The notes under the pieces are model-generated. The model was given only the letters and a program-made list of their open reading frames with translations. It was not told the DNA's origin and did no database searches. Positions 46,991-58,999 of a DNA stretch of 64,000 nucleotides are shown piece after piece (the first letter of the stretch is position 1; each line of letters starts with the position of its first letter). Origin of the DNA: Guyanagaster necrorhizus (taxonomy: Eukaryota; Basidiomycota; Agaricomycetes; Agaricales; Physalacriaceae). The translations under genes were made by a program, and so were the position numbers. Location of the stretch: positions 1,282,401 through 1,346,400 of the forward strand of contig NW_025064892.1 of the NCBI RefSeq assembly GCF_019112545.1, written 5' to 3'.

Positions 46991-47902
46991 ACTGTGACCT
47001 GTCGAAGAATTGGAAAGTCCGGACAAATTTGACCTCCCAAGTCCCAAATGTCATAAGTCTGGACAAAGGGGCTGGACCTTCAGCGCACAGAAAATTAGAC
47101 AACGGGAACATAATTGGAATCTTGGGTGAACAATTGCAAAAAGATTTTTTGGCCATATTTTGGTGGCATTTTGAGAGGTCTGATTGGAAGTCCGGCTGTA
47201 GGGATAACCGGGGGTTCTCCTGTCGAAAATTTCAACGGAGATGACCTACTTTTCCTCCCCTTCAACAGTGCAGCTCATCGATATTTCTGAGCAATCACGA
47301 CCTAGTATGGTCCGCATCTCTTTGAAGGTCTGTGAGAGTACCGAGAGAGAGCAGTGTAACTACCGGTAGACCTCGTCGACTAGCTGATTCAGAGCCTTGG
47401 AGAACGACTGTCCAGGCTTCGCCACCAACGAAGCTCCGAAACTTGATAAGCTACGGATAAACACAATCAGGATCAGGATCTGCACGAGGACGTAGTTTGA
47501 TTTCTAGCCTTGTCTTCGTCAATCATGATCCCTTCGATGAAGTCGCACTGACCTTAACCCCCTGTAGTGAGAAGTCGAAGATCAGACGGCCCGGGATTCC
47601 CGCTCAAGCAAACTGCTTATGTCAACACATCTTGTCCGGTATGCGTGCTAACAATCCAAATCCTCTCAATCCTTTATCATTTTACGCGTTCTCAAAGTGG
47701 TCTGGAATATTTCTCCTGTTCCTGTCTTTATTTCCGACGGGAGCGAAGGAATTGGCTAGAAATTGGAGGCTTGAATGTGAGTAAGGCCAGGTTCTGCGGC
47801 CTGTGTCGGCATGGCGACAACTTCGGACACTATTTCAAAGTCCTCTTCGTTATCCTTTGTTTTCGAAGGTTTTCACCAAGTTTTTGGACATCAAAGCCTA
47901 GC
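46991..47902. other. Upstream of the DUF6697 gene; first exons not resolved
   Basis: The frame used by the DUF6697 gene is open back to about 47567, but the translated text there (C- and F-rich) looks like intron sequence. First exons may lie here; I could not place them. Confidence 0.35.
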
Positions 47903-49280
47903 ATGATAGCAAAGCAAGAAGAAGTCTATGACGTTTCTATACTGGCGGTGAGCTCGCTCGGCTGTTCGAACGAGGACAGGAGGCTCAAAAATCACGTAAA
48001 CTTCGGATTCTCTACTCCAATTCCAGGCAGTTCGCGGGCGGAATCTCATACAGCACCAAAGACTGAGGATGTAATCTCCCGATTATCTACCTCACTGACT
48101 CCTATTTCACCCACAGGATTAATCTCTAAAACCCCTCCTCGCAAGAAGCCTCGGATGATGATAGTTGAAGTTGTTGTTCCCACTTTGCGTGCGGTACTTG
48201 GCGACCATCCAAAGACTGGAAGGGTTGGGGATGATGTTGATGAAAAAAAACTGAAAAACTTGTTAATGTACGTCGGTCGATTCTCGTTATTGATTCGTCC
48301 TCATATGACTTCTGCAGCTCAAAGTAAAAAAGAAAGCGCCAAATGTAGAATTATTCCTAGATGCTGTGTGGAGCTGTTTGAAAGGGATCGAGATGTCCGT
48401 GATGTGGTCATCAGCAGACTCTTCATGTCAAAAGTCTACGGCGGCAATTCTCAGGAGACTTTCCCTCGGGTGGCCCAAAAATTTCTGGGCGAGCACCACA
48501 TGGACGATTTCATGTACTTGAATCTCGACATGAATCCTCACGCTCCCCAAGTGCCCGGAGTACCGGGACCTGCTTTTTGCCGCCAATAGTTTGGTTGAGC
48601 CAGTAAACCAGTCATGGCTCGAAATCCAGAGAGTGTTTTCCCGGATTAACAGTGGGCAGTGGGAATACATGGGGCAGTATCAGATGGAGTCGGTTGCTTC
48701 GCTGACAACGGAAGAATGGAATGAGCAGCGCAACACAGTGAGTACTAATCCTACTAATTGCGCGGTTGCATCTATTGACCCGGGAATCAGGTTCGTTTAG
48801 TTTGGGCGTCAAAGCTCTCGACCTCAGGATGGGGGACTGAATGCAGGGCCGTCGCGTACCTACACGAGCAACTCGGTCGGAATCTGACCAGGAGAGAAGT
48901 CGAAGACGCTCTCCAAGATGGAAATCAACACAGAAACGTCACCAGGGAGCAGATAGCTGAAGCGTTCCTTAAAGGTTGGGTGGTAAGGCGACAGTTTTTT
49001 CATTTCTAAAATCAATAACACACCCATTTAGACTATGGCCGTATGGGCGATGAAGTGCGTGGGTTATGATGTCGATTTTCAACGCGAACTTGTCGCCAAA
49101 TATGTGACATAGGATCCGCTCCCTCCCAGTAAGCCCAAAGGCCCTGGAAGGCCGCGCACGGGAACAAAGCGGAAGCGCAAGGAGCATCGGACCCTTGATG
49201 ATGAGGAGGACGAGAAGCCAATTGCAGACGATCTAGTTTATCGTCCCAGAGGAACAAAGACTCGTCCAGGTCTAGCATAA
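47903..49280 (+). pseudogene. DUF6697-type protein gene, apparently damaged
   Basis: Agaricomycete-specific family with no known function. Readable blocks: DRDVRDVVISRLFMSKVYGG, EHHMDDFMYLNLDMNPHAPQ, VPGVPG, then in the next frame LLFAANSLVEPVNQSW, INSGQWEYMGQYQ, LTTEEWNEQRNT; after an intron VRLVWASKLSTSGWGTECRA, LGRNLTRREVEDAL; after another TMAVWAMKCVGYDVDFQREL. Two lesions: an extra base near 48569, in GGACCTGC, shifts the frame at PGVPG; and an in-frame TAG at 49110-49112 precedes 55 codons that still look coding, with SKPKGPGRPRTGTKRKRKEH (an AT-hook-like GRPR core) and a TAA at 49278. Both lesions could be sequence errors; otherwise the gene is dying. The start is uncertain. Confidence 0.65.
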
Positions 49281-50569
49281 TCCGTACACGTTTCTGTCTT
49301 GGTATTCCATTTATTATCCCTCGATACTTTCAATCTTTTCATCATAACATCATCTCCTGCTATGCTCGTTTGTTGGAGCATTTTCTCTGCGATTAAGTAA
49401 AAAAGCAAGTCATCCACGTTCACGCAGTCGAATTTTGCAAGCCCACTTTAGAATTGCTTCACCATTGATTCGATGACCCAGAATGTACCACCGGCATGTA
49501 ATACCTTGGAGAGTGTGTAGTGAAACTGGATATGCTTTCAGTTTGGTCGCATTTCTGGATAATCCTCGAAGGTGATAACTTCGATACGGCGCTCGTACAG
49601 TACGATTAGTGGCTACCAGAGACTCAGAACGGTACTGGTCGAGATGGACAGGCTAGCATCCAGTGAGCATTCGGAACGTATGTACGAGTTACGAGAGATG
49701 AAAGACTTGCATCAGGGCGCAACGACTAGTAGAAGCCGTCAAAAAACGAGTGAAAACGTAGATCTAGTGTTATTCCGTTGCGAACGCAATCGACATTAGC
49801 GTCAAGTCCAGCAACTTCCTCCTCCGATAGAGCAGCGAAGTAGCATAAAATATCCCAGGTAGCATGCTCTGCCGAAGACTTCTGCATTCAAAGTCAGCGC
49901 GACACGAAAGATGAAAAGATTCCGCTGAAACGAGCTCACTTCGCTACACGGCTTTCCAGGCCCCTGCTTCAAGATATGGGTCGGTTTGGTAATCGTCTGA
50001 ACATAAGATAAAATAAACTAACAGCATCTTCGAAGCGTGATCGAGATGCAGACATCCCGCGTGATAGCCCTTTTCAAGGCTCGGCAATCTTCCTCTGCTC
50101 GAGTCACAAAAGTGGGGGGTTGGTGTGTTGCTTGCAATCTTTTCTGTAACCGACCTGCGGAAGTCGTCGGAAAAAGTTGACCATAGCGACGTTGCAGAAC
50201 CGATACATATACCCTTCTCGTTCATGTCGAAGGTATGAGTCGGAAGTCCTCGAAGAGGCAAGGGCATGGATCGGCGTCACACTACGGAATCGTCATGGCG
50301 ATATCTCGGGCGGCGCGACCATCATATGGCACGGCGGGCCAGAGTACCTGCGTTCGATAGAGTCAGTTAGATCCACCGTAATCACGCAGCCGTATACTGG
50401 CATCCATACAGAGTAGAATCAATGATAACGTACAGTTCCAAAAATGCTGACATGAGAGGGTAAAGGGAAGAAATCAAGAATTCCTAGTATAATCAAGCGA
50501 ATTATTCATAATGTTGAATGTTTTAAGCACTGGAAAACTACTCGTAGAACATATACGGAGGGCCAGCAC
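49281..50569. other. Intergenic
   Basis: About 1.3 kb. A 107-codon minus-strand frame at 49944-50267 has no recognisable motif and no clear exon partners. Confidence 0.4.
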
Positions 50570-53500
50570 TTAGTCCGCTTCTTCAGGATATAACTCGTGC
50601 GCAATTTTGTCAGCCTCAGCTTCAGCTTCACCTAATGGCCCAGCTGGTTTTTCCACGGCGACAGCTTCAGGAGCTGGCGGTTCTTCATCCTTGACCATCG
50701 GCTTCTCCTCAGGCTCTTCATCCACGACCTTTTCTTCCACCTGAACCTGCGTCTTCGCCTCCTCCTTAGTAGGCTGCCCCACCGAACTGATCTCCTTCTC
50801 CTCCGAGATCTCCATCTCCTGGTGTACAGCGTTCGGAGGCTGACTAGGCACCTGCTTCACCGGTGCCCCAGCAAAGATATCTCGTCCTGGCTCGGGCTTG
50901 CCCACACCTATGGTCGTCGTGTGTTCCTCAAGGATGACGGCCTCCGGCTCCTGCGCGTTGTCTTCCACAATGATAGCTGCCCTGCCGCCTGGCTCGCCAC
51001 CGATGGTCGCCACCGGAACGTTCGACTTTTGTGGTGTTGGCGCTGCGACGGTGCCGTAGAGGGAATACTGCGTCGATTTTAGTGCTAGTCAAGGTGAAGA
51101 TGATAGAGGAGAACATACATCATTTAGGAAGTCATTGCACGAAAAGTCCCACGTCTTTAGCCACTTGGAGTTCTTGCATTCGTCCTTCGTCCACGCATTT
51201 CCGTACGCCAACGGACTGAAGTGCACAAAGGCCCAGATGGAAATGATGATGAGGACTGCAGCAATTTGCAGCCGCACCCTCGGGCGCAACGTCGATGTGA
51301 CAAGATCAAACACTCCGCATAACAGCAGGATGGCAAAATATAGCGCGGGGAAGTAATGGTGAAGGAAGAGCTGTCGGCCCATTAGGAAGAAGGGGAAATA
51401 GTGTAGAGACCAGCCTAGAAACAAGAAACCACAAAGGGAGTCATATTTGACGACCTTGGCTGGGACGAAACATCAATGCAAATCAAAAACAAGGCAGCGA
51501 GTTCCTACTGCTAGCAAAATCCTGGTATCCTCGCTTTGCCCGTAGAATGAGGAATCCCCGAACGAAAATGTACGACGCGACGGAAAGGGTGCTCAGCCAC
51601 CATATAATAGGGTTGCCGATCAGATATATCTGACGATGATCCTTGACCCAGAAGTTCTAATATCCAACAATGTCAGTCGTAGGTGTCATATATCGCGCAA
51701 TGCACTCACGATACCCCGCCGCAGACGAGGCCAAGAGTCCGGACGAGAGTCAAAAGTGTGCCGATCCGTCAGTCCAGCGTTCGTCGTCCACATCACTTGC
51801 TGCAGCTCCACGAACTTGGCGAAGAATCCAGGCAATCGATAATTAACCTTAGGTGCATCCTCAGGCACTAACAAGTTCCATCAGCAGCACATCTCTGAAC
51901 TCGAAATGTTGCTTACATGCAGGATGCGTCGCAGTCTCGACAAACCACAATGAATTAGCCCTCACCGCGTTCTTGTTACACGTAACCTCCTGCTGTTCGT
52001 ATCCCCATTCCGGAAGCTTAACCTTGTGCGAGAACAAGTAGCATCCCTGCAGAGCGTGCCGCAGTCTGAACGTCGTCCTCAGGGTTCGCAGTCGTTTGCT
52101 CGAGTCTTTATCACGGCGGTCGCCATGCTCTATCTCAACGATCCAATCATCGTTGCCATCCCCTTCGAACCCGGGCATCCCGTAGCCTGAAACCTCATTC
52201 TGGAATTCGACGTCCGATATGGGAGGGCGGATATCATGGGAATGGAGAGCTTTCTCTGTGGAGACGTGGCGTAGTCGGATTCGGGCGCCAGGATAGATGT
52301 GGTTAAGGGGCTCGGTGGACCAGTCGGCTGGTGAGTAGTTGGCGCTTGCATTGATTATCTTCCAATCGTTGTTGGAATCTCGGTGGGGATACAGGGTGAT
52401 CTGTTGCTCTACCATACACCGTTAGTCTTGGATATATATAAAAAGGGTACGGCGTACGTTTGGAACCACCAGGGTAGTTGTGCGGGTGCGAGTGCAGATA
52501 GCCGCCCTGTGTATTGACGTGTCGGATGCTCACGGTAGAGCCAATGGCAATATCGGCATAGGTGTCTGCCATACCACGGCCGCCAAGCGTGTGCTGAAAT
52601 TCAGAACTCATGAAACCATCTCCCTCTCCAGAACTTCCGAGGAGCATGAAATGAATCTGGAACATGGTCATGTAGAACAGGAGTGGGAGGACGATGAGAC
52701 AGAGCGCGCGAGCAGTGAAATGTTTCATGAACAAGCGTGGTGACACTCTTAGGTCTCCAAGGAGGTACCATAGTTGTTGTACGGTGCTCAGACCGACTGT
52801 AGCAATGGTGAAGAGTCCGACCCATTTACAGCTGACGACGGCACCAAGGGATAGCCCGGACAGGGTAAGCCATGACCACCACGTCTCAGTAAATGGCTTA
52901 TGCTTATCCTCATTGCAAAAGCCAACCCAAAAGAAGATGGTAAGTGCAGTAAAGAAAATGAGGGGAGAGTCGAGGAGGATATGCCTCGACTGTGTGATCA
53001 TGCCGTTTTCGAATGTTATGAGTAAAGAAGCCAGTAGCGCCGTTGTCGCACGACATTCCAGAGCGCGTAGGGTAAGATAAGAGAGGGGAACGGTCGCGAC
53101 ACCAAGTATTGCAGGGACGAGACGCATTGCGACATAGGGTACATCATCATATACTCTGTTCGTCGGTCAGTCGACAGCCCAGTGAGCAACAGAAAAGGCA
53201 CGCACTTTCCAATATCCTTGAAGTCAAAATGCCCATCATATCCAAATATAAAAGCAGCCAGTGTAATTAACAGCTTGGCCAACGGTGGATGCACGTCCAC
53301 GAAGTACTGTGTCTTGATGTACCTGCTGGCAAATTTACCAAAGTGTACTTCGTCGAACCTAGGCGTAACGTCAGTGAAATGCCCAAAAATTGGAAAATGC
53401 GCGCACACTACACTGTTGGGGCTCGATAGATGGAACAAACGTACAGCCGCAGCAACGATGATAATGACGACCAGCAGCTTCAACTCTCCCGACGTCAAGC

Positions 53501-53675
53501 TCAATCCTCCTGGTGAGTGGCTCTTGCCTCTATTGGGCACAAATCCTTTCGACGCTGCCTCTCTCCGTGCATCCGCATCCAAGTGGTCCTGCCGAGAATG
53601 TGGAAATCGCTGGGGCGCCGCGTGAGGTACTCCTGGTGGAGGAGACGCCGGTCGCCGTGCTCGAAAGGACATCAA
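50570..53675 (-). CDS. PMT1: Dolichyl-phosphate-mannose-protein mannosyltransferase, PMT1 subfamily
   Basis: Multi-pass ER enzyme that transfers mannose from Dol-P-Man to Ser/Thr of secretory proteins. After a basic cytosolic N-terminus comes the first membrane segment, then the catalytic loop FDEVHFGKFASRYIKTQ with DVHPPLAKLLI, GYDGHFDFKDIGK, and several membrane segments. Luminal MIR motifs: GSTVSIRHVNTQGGYLHSH, QQITLYPHRDSNNDW, RIRLRHVSTEKALHSHD, then FRLRHALQGCYLFSHKVKLP and WGYEQQEVTC. The C-terminal half has FVELQQVMWTTNAGLTDRH, QIYLIGNPIIWW, RQLFLHHYFPALYF and the PMT1-type ending WTKDECKNSKWLKTWDFSCN, which separates it from PMT2 and PMT4. Unusually, about 140 more residues follow, very rich in E, P, V and K. 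At least seven introns, all standard. It is divergent from CCT2. Confidence 0.93.
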
Positions 53676-54079
53676 TACTATGAGTATTGACTAGTAAAAG
53701 TCGAGGAGAAAGGAAGAAAATCTGGTATTAGATGGAAGTAAGTGGTATAAGTGCAAGTTTGGCCGAATTTGGCGCATATGTGGCTGCGCTTGCGGAAACA
53801 TTTCGTCGAAAAATACACAAAAAATCAGGAAAATACCGATAAAATCAGAACTACAAATGGAGGACTTTCATGGCATATATAACTCTGACTATATTTCACA
53901 AATTTCCTACAGATTGAAACATTAGTATACGATCAAAAGCAACACGTTACAGTACCTGGTGGCGGTGTAAAGAGGACCTGGGAAGTTATTTCCTTATCGA
54001 GAACTCCTAGCCCTCCACCTTTCTTCCTAACTCCCACTGTCTATTCCTTCTCGGGGACATTTCGAGCCACGAACCAGCA
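53676..54079. promoter_or_regulatory. Divergent promoter region PMT1 / CCT2
   Basis: 404 bases between the two start codons. No TATA box in a fitting place on either side; both genes are housekeeping genes for protein folding and maturation. Confidence 0.5.
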
Positions 54080-55987
54080 ATGTCAATGCAAATATTTGGA
54101 GGGCAGGTGCGTGAAATTGTCTTCAAACGTATAAGACCGTAATATGAAGCAAGAAATTTCCAGGCTACGGAGGAAAAAGCCGAAAATGCGCGTCTCTCTT
54201 CGTTTGTCGGTGCTCTCGCTCTTGGGGACCTTGTAAAATCCACGCTTGGCCCTAAAGGAATGAACAAAATTCTCCAGTCGGCATCGACTGGGGAAATCAA
54301 CGTAACGAACGATGGGGCGACGATCCTGAAAGCCATTCAGCTGGATAATGCCGCCGCTAAGATTCTGGTGAATATCTCCAAGGTTCAGGATGATGAAATT
54401 GGAGATGGTACGACGAGCGTATGCGTGTTGGCGGCAGAGCTGTTAAGGGAGGCCGAAAAGTTAATCGCGCAGAAGATACATCCCCAAACCATTGTCGAAG
54501 GATATCGGATTGCGAGCTTGGCAGCGTTGAAGGCCTTAGAGGGCTCTGCTATGGATCATTTGTGAGTCGCATGTTTTTGATACAAGGAACCTGCTGCTGA
54601 AAGGCATGTTCTGTTCAGCTCGGACCCAACAGTGTTTCGTCGAGATCTTTTCAACATTGCCCGAACAACACTATCGTCAAAAGTTTTGTCGCAAGATAAA
54701 GACTACTTTGCCAACCTTGCAGTTGATGCCGTCCTGAGGTTAAAGGGATCCACGGACCTCGACCACATTCAAATAATTAAAAGGGTCGGCGGGAAACTCA
54801 CTGATTCGTACTTGGATGAAGGTACGACGCCTTCGATCTGTATTGGAAAGTTCTGACTGCCTTTTACTTCCAGGTTTCATTCTTGACAAAACTATTGCGG
54901 TCAACTCCCCAAAGCGACTGGAGAACGCTAAAATACTCATCGCCAATACCTCCATGGATACTGACAAAATCAAAATCTTTGGTGCCCGAGTGAAGGTAGA
55001 TGGTACCAGGAAACTTGCTGAACTAGAACGAGCTGAGAAGGTGGGTGCTTATCGGTACCAATGGGATACTTAGTAACTAAAAGCATAATATAGGAGAAAA
55101 TGAAGGCCAAGGTCGAAGCCATCGCGACTCATGGGATCAATTGCTTCGTCAATAGACAGCTGATATACAACTATCCCGAGTCTCTTCTGGCGGACAAGGG
55201 TATCATGGTGATCGAGCACGCAGACTTTGAAGGTGTCGAGCGACTCTCACTCGTTACCGGCGGAGAGATCACAAGTACGTTTGACCAGCCAGAGCTGGTC
55301 AATCTTGGACAGTGCGACCTCATCGAAGAGATCATGATTGGCGAAGATAAGGTATGGAACCGAATTTCGTCCCTAGGCAGACCATTATCCTAATTCCGTT
55401 TATCCATAGCTCATCAAGTTCTCAGGCGTTGCTGCTGGTGAAGCCTGCACTGTCGTTCTCCGGGGCTCCACGAATCAGATGGTAGATGAGGCCGACCGGT
55501 CGTTACACGACGCGCTCTCAGTACTCTCACAGACCGTCAAAGAGACGCGGACCGTGCTAGGCGGTGGCTGCTCAGAAATGTTGATGAGCTGTGCTGTTGA
55601 AGAGGAGGCCAGGAAGGTGAAGGGAAAGAAGGCCATTGCTGTTGAAGCTTTTGGCAGGGCGCTGCGACAAATTCCGACGATCCTTGCTGACAATGCGGGG
55701 TATGATTCTTCAGACTTGGTTACGCGGCTTCGAGCGGCGCACTATGAAGGCCAGACAGATGCCGGGCTGGGTACGAATTTTATTGACCATCTTATTTGTT
55801 CATTCGCTTACGTCGTCTGGCTGTAGATATGAATGAGGCAACGATTGGCTCAATGCGCAAGCTGGGTATTACGGAGAGCTACAAGTTGAAGCGTCAGGTA
55901 GTTCTCAGTGCCAGTGAGGCTGCAGAGATGATAATACGTGTGGATGATATCCTGCGCGCTTCTCCCCGACAACGGGAGGCTGTTTAG
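54080..55987 (+). CDS. CCT2: Chaperonin CCT/TRiC subunit beta
   Basis: Subunit of the eight-member cytosolic chaperonin that folds actin, tubulin and WD proteins using ATP. A 27-base first exon (MSMQIFGGQ) is spliced to [20 protein letters not shown], then [17 protein letters not shown], the ATP-site motif [16 protein letters not shown] and [19 protein letters not shown] (catalytic Asp). Later: [73 protein letters not shown] and [16 protein letters not shown]. After the last intron: [20 protein letters not shown] and [19 protein letters not shown]. These are characteristic of the beta subunit. Seven exons join cleanly and the length (about 525 residues) is normal. Confidence 0.96.
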
Positions 55988-56626
55988 TCGGTTGTTTAGA
56001 GTGATTGATAACATTGCTAAATTCTACCTTGTAATATTTGATCAAATGTTCCTTTTCATGGCTGAGTTCCTTTGTAACAGTTATGGGCTGTCTTCGATGT
56101 GGCTGGCGGCTATGTCTGTTGTCCCAGTTCGATGCTGACAACAAAGGCACTCAATTTCGGTTGATGAAAAGACAACTACCTGCAACAATTACCTTCGGAG
56201 GGTTTTCTGTGGATCATGTGGAACATTGCTGGCTCATAGCCGGCTTATAAGATGTATGCCAGACGTCGGAAAATCTTGGTGCTACCTAGAAAATGAAGCG
56301 TACTTCGAGCTTCGCAGTTTTTGCAATTGCTTCTGCAATGTTTCCCCATATAATATGGACATGATGAAATCTTGTTGTCCCATAGACAACAAAGTAGAAA
56401 AGAATGATCTGAACGAGAAGGTTTCTGCTGATTTCCTGGTTTTTTACCATTTCAGAAGGTACAATTTGAAACCATATTCGAGACGACTCCCCAGGGTGGT
56501 CTGGTATAGATATTGCAATTAACTTGATTGAAATGGTGGTCATGGCGGGAGTACCGTGAAGGATGAAGCGATATGTCAGGATCGTTATAAAGATATCGCA
56601 CCGACATTTGAATTGGAACTTCGATA
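55988..56626. other. Intergenic, CCT2 3' flank
   Basis: No gene recognised. Short overlapping open frames on both strands only. Confidence 0.5.
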
Positions 56627-56950
56627 TAGGATGTCCACCGTCCCCATACATACAGTGGATATGGGTACCGCATATACGGACCAGTACCCGCACCGTCAGC
56701 ACTTTAGAATCCCTCTTTGATTGTTATATAGTTATCGTACGGTTACCTCAAATATGCTGAGATTTCTATTTATTTCGGTATAGAGTGAGTCAATATGATG
56801 AAATAGCGCATTTTACCAACATAACTTACCTCAACGCAGTCACCCTCACTGAATACGGGGTCCGTATGGGTACCCGTACCGTACCGTCGGGGTCCTTTTC
56901 CCATCTGGCTTACGGTCGTAACAGTATACGGTACGGTGGATATCCCTACT
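56627..56950. repeat. Imperfect inverted-repeat (foldback) element
   Basis: The outer arms (AGGATGTCCACCG at about 56628, inverse copy CGGTGGATATCCCT at about 56934) and inner arms (GGGTACCGCATATACGGACC at 56663, inverse GGTCCGTATGGGTACCC at 56859) are nested in the right order, so about 300 bases can fold back. The right arm has extra GTACCG units. The size and form suit a MITE-like element or its relic; no target-site duplication was established. Confidence 0.4.
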
Positions 56951-57371
56951 TGGATATCAATAGTCACGTAGTCGTGCTTTGCCGCCGTAAATTTCTTAGG
57001 AGTAAGAGTGGCATCATAAAGGCTGCAGAAAGGGGCAACTTGCCAATGAACCTGTTATTACGACGCCGACCGTGGATATAAACAACAGAAGTAAAAGTAC
57101 GAGCGAAGTCGTCCTCATCGATCGCGTCACACCTTGCCGGTCGCAGTCAGACTTTTCGCTGGTCCTTTCACTGTGGTTGCTTTCATGAATTCGCCTTAAG
57201 TCCTGAATCAAAAACATCGCCATTGTTATTTTTCTTTTTGTAAGTTGCACAAATTCTTTCACATACAACTTATTACTAGTTAGTGAAGGCACAAGTATCG
57301 CAAATACATTAGTCGCTTAATATCAAACTAAGTACAACGGAACTAAAAGACGAAAAGAGCGCCATTTTATC
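56951..57371. other. Intergenic
   Basis: Nothing recognised. Confidence 0.45.
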
Positions 57372-57608
57372 TTAAACCCAGTTACCGGTAGCATGGACCC
57401 ATATTGGGGTAATCGACTGCGTAACTGGTCCAAACATTATCCATCCACGCCCGTTCCTTGGAGCGGAGATGTCAAAATTTTGGCCCGCTATCCCGGCGGG
57501 GTGGTACGCGGAGGTCAGGTCACGAACATCCATGTATGATTCGCAAAGGGGAGAAATTTGAAAGGGGAAATTGTGGGCGAGCAGTAGCCACGAATACATG
57601 CTGCCGGC
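57372..57608 (-). pseudogene. Possible NAD-dependent epimerase/reductase relic
   Basis: Minus strand, starting after a splice-acceptor-like CAG: CESYMDVRDLTSAYHPAGIA then GQNFDISAPRNGRG. The block resembles the VDVRDVA-AH ... AG-RF--SA segment of dihydroflavonol reductase-like extended SDRs, with a deletion in the middle. There is no nucleotide-binding part nearby, so it is a fragment. Confidence 0.35.
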
Positions 57609-58376
57609 CTGAAATAACAAAAATGACAGTGAAGTCGGCGCCGTTGGCTGTGATGGTCCCAATGACAATATATTATTATCCGACGGTTTTCGCGAGGGGG
57701 AGTTTTACGATCTTGTAGGCAAAATGGGAGTGAGCGGGGTAGAGAATCGAGCAATTGCATCTTCAGTTTTGTTATCGTGTGAGATTCTGCCTATTACGTT
57801 AAGTGAACCGTCTAGAATTGGAGAGAAGAATCGGGACGGCAGGTGGTCTTCGGACGTTTTTAAAAGTCATATTGATATCCGAAATAATGCCGACGTAGTG
57901 CCGATAATCAGTATGAATATTTCATGACCAGAAATCGTTCGAACGCTGAATCCATTTGCTGCCTGCATAGCCCAAATGCGAAGGTATGCCCTATCTCTTT
58001 TACAAATGGATAACAAACACTCGAAATTCATCCTATTCGTAGTACAAATGCCATCAATAGATGGCCTCGATGTTCAATGTTGTCAACAACGATGCAAACC
58101 CTTGCAAAAGATGCATCTCCTCCAAACAGAACCAATCATCTACAGCATCACAATCGTCTATCTATGACAAAATCCACTTGAAGCAAGTCAGTAATGAAAG
58201 GTACACCAAGGTTATTCTGCTGACCTATCATTGGATGACCAGTAGGTCCCATAAATCCCGCTACGGAAACCAACAGCCTCTTGTCATCAGACGAGATGGT
58301 AGCGACATTTTCAGCCGTAAATCCACAATTGGCGTGGAAACTGACATCTTGATTCTATATAGCTTTCTTTTGGGAT
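57609..58376. other. Intergenic
   Basis: Nothing recognised beyond the possible upstream remains of the reductase relic. Confidence 0.4.
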
Positions 58377-58999
58377 ATGAATCCAACTTGCCTCGTCTGC
58401 GATACTCCAACCAACAAATGATGCACAAGATGCAAGGGCGCCTATTACTGCAGTAAGGCGCACATCGTGCAGGTGCAACTTTTCCTCGCGTATTTTCCAG
58501 AATTTCTAACGGTGACTGTCTGCAGGACTGGCCTGCTCATAAAACGTACTGTAAAAGAGTCAGCGATGCGGGTACCAACATCTTTGATGCTATCCTCTTT
58601 GGCGTCAATGAAACAAAGCCCCGCCTTATCAAACTTCCTTGGTAGTACGGCCCCCTTGAACATGAATTTAGTGGAAGGTGGCATAATCTGGACATGGAGC
58701 CGTGGTTCAAGGGAAGAGATTCTTTTATTCGCACCTATTATGTTCAGACTTTCGGCGCCAATGGACCAGTCCTTCATCATACTCTCGCAGTGTGTTTCGA
58801 CGATAACTTTATGATCAATGGCTCCCAGATCAATCGCTGCATTCAAAATGTTACTTTTGGCAATGCTGGGCATCCTTGGGCTGGAAACATTCTGGCCCTT
58901 AGGGTAGAGGGATTTAGGTCAGATTGGTACAGTGATACGGTCATGGAGGAGGACTTGGCGCCATTGGCCAGGTACTTTGAGGATTCTTACAGGAAGTAA
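58377..58999 (+). pseudogene. MYND zinc-finger protein pseudogene, copy 1
   Basis: Start MNPTCLVCDTPTNK, then a TGA (58419) where Arg is expected, then CTRCKGAYYCSKAHIVQ. An intron of about 50 bases joins DWPAHKTYCKR, completing a MYND finger (C-x2-C, C-x2-C, YCSKAH, H-x3-C). Next: TNIFDAILFGVNETKPRLIK and LPW, a TAG (58643) where Gln would fit, YGPLEHEFSGRWHNLDME, VLHHTLAVCFDDNFMING, and an ending EEDLAPLARYFEDSYRK. Apart from the two stops the frame is well kept, so inactivation looks recent. The C-terminal part is an Agaricomycete-type domain found with MYND fingers; function unknown. Confidence 0.7.

Noticed and set aside
47567..47902. 5' extension of the DUF6697 frame back to 47567
   Set aside because: Open, but the translated text is C/F/R-rich and looks like intron; no family similarity seen, so the start was placed at 47903 with a caveat.
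52694..53080. Plus-strand frame of 128 codons in the PMT1 region
   Set aside because: Antisense shadow of the conserved membrane-segment exons of PMT1.
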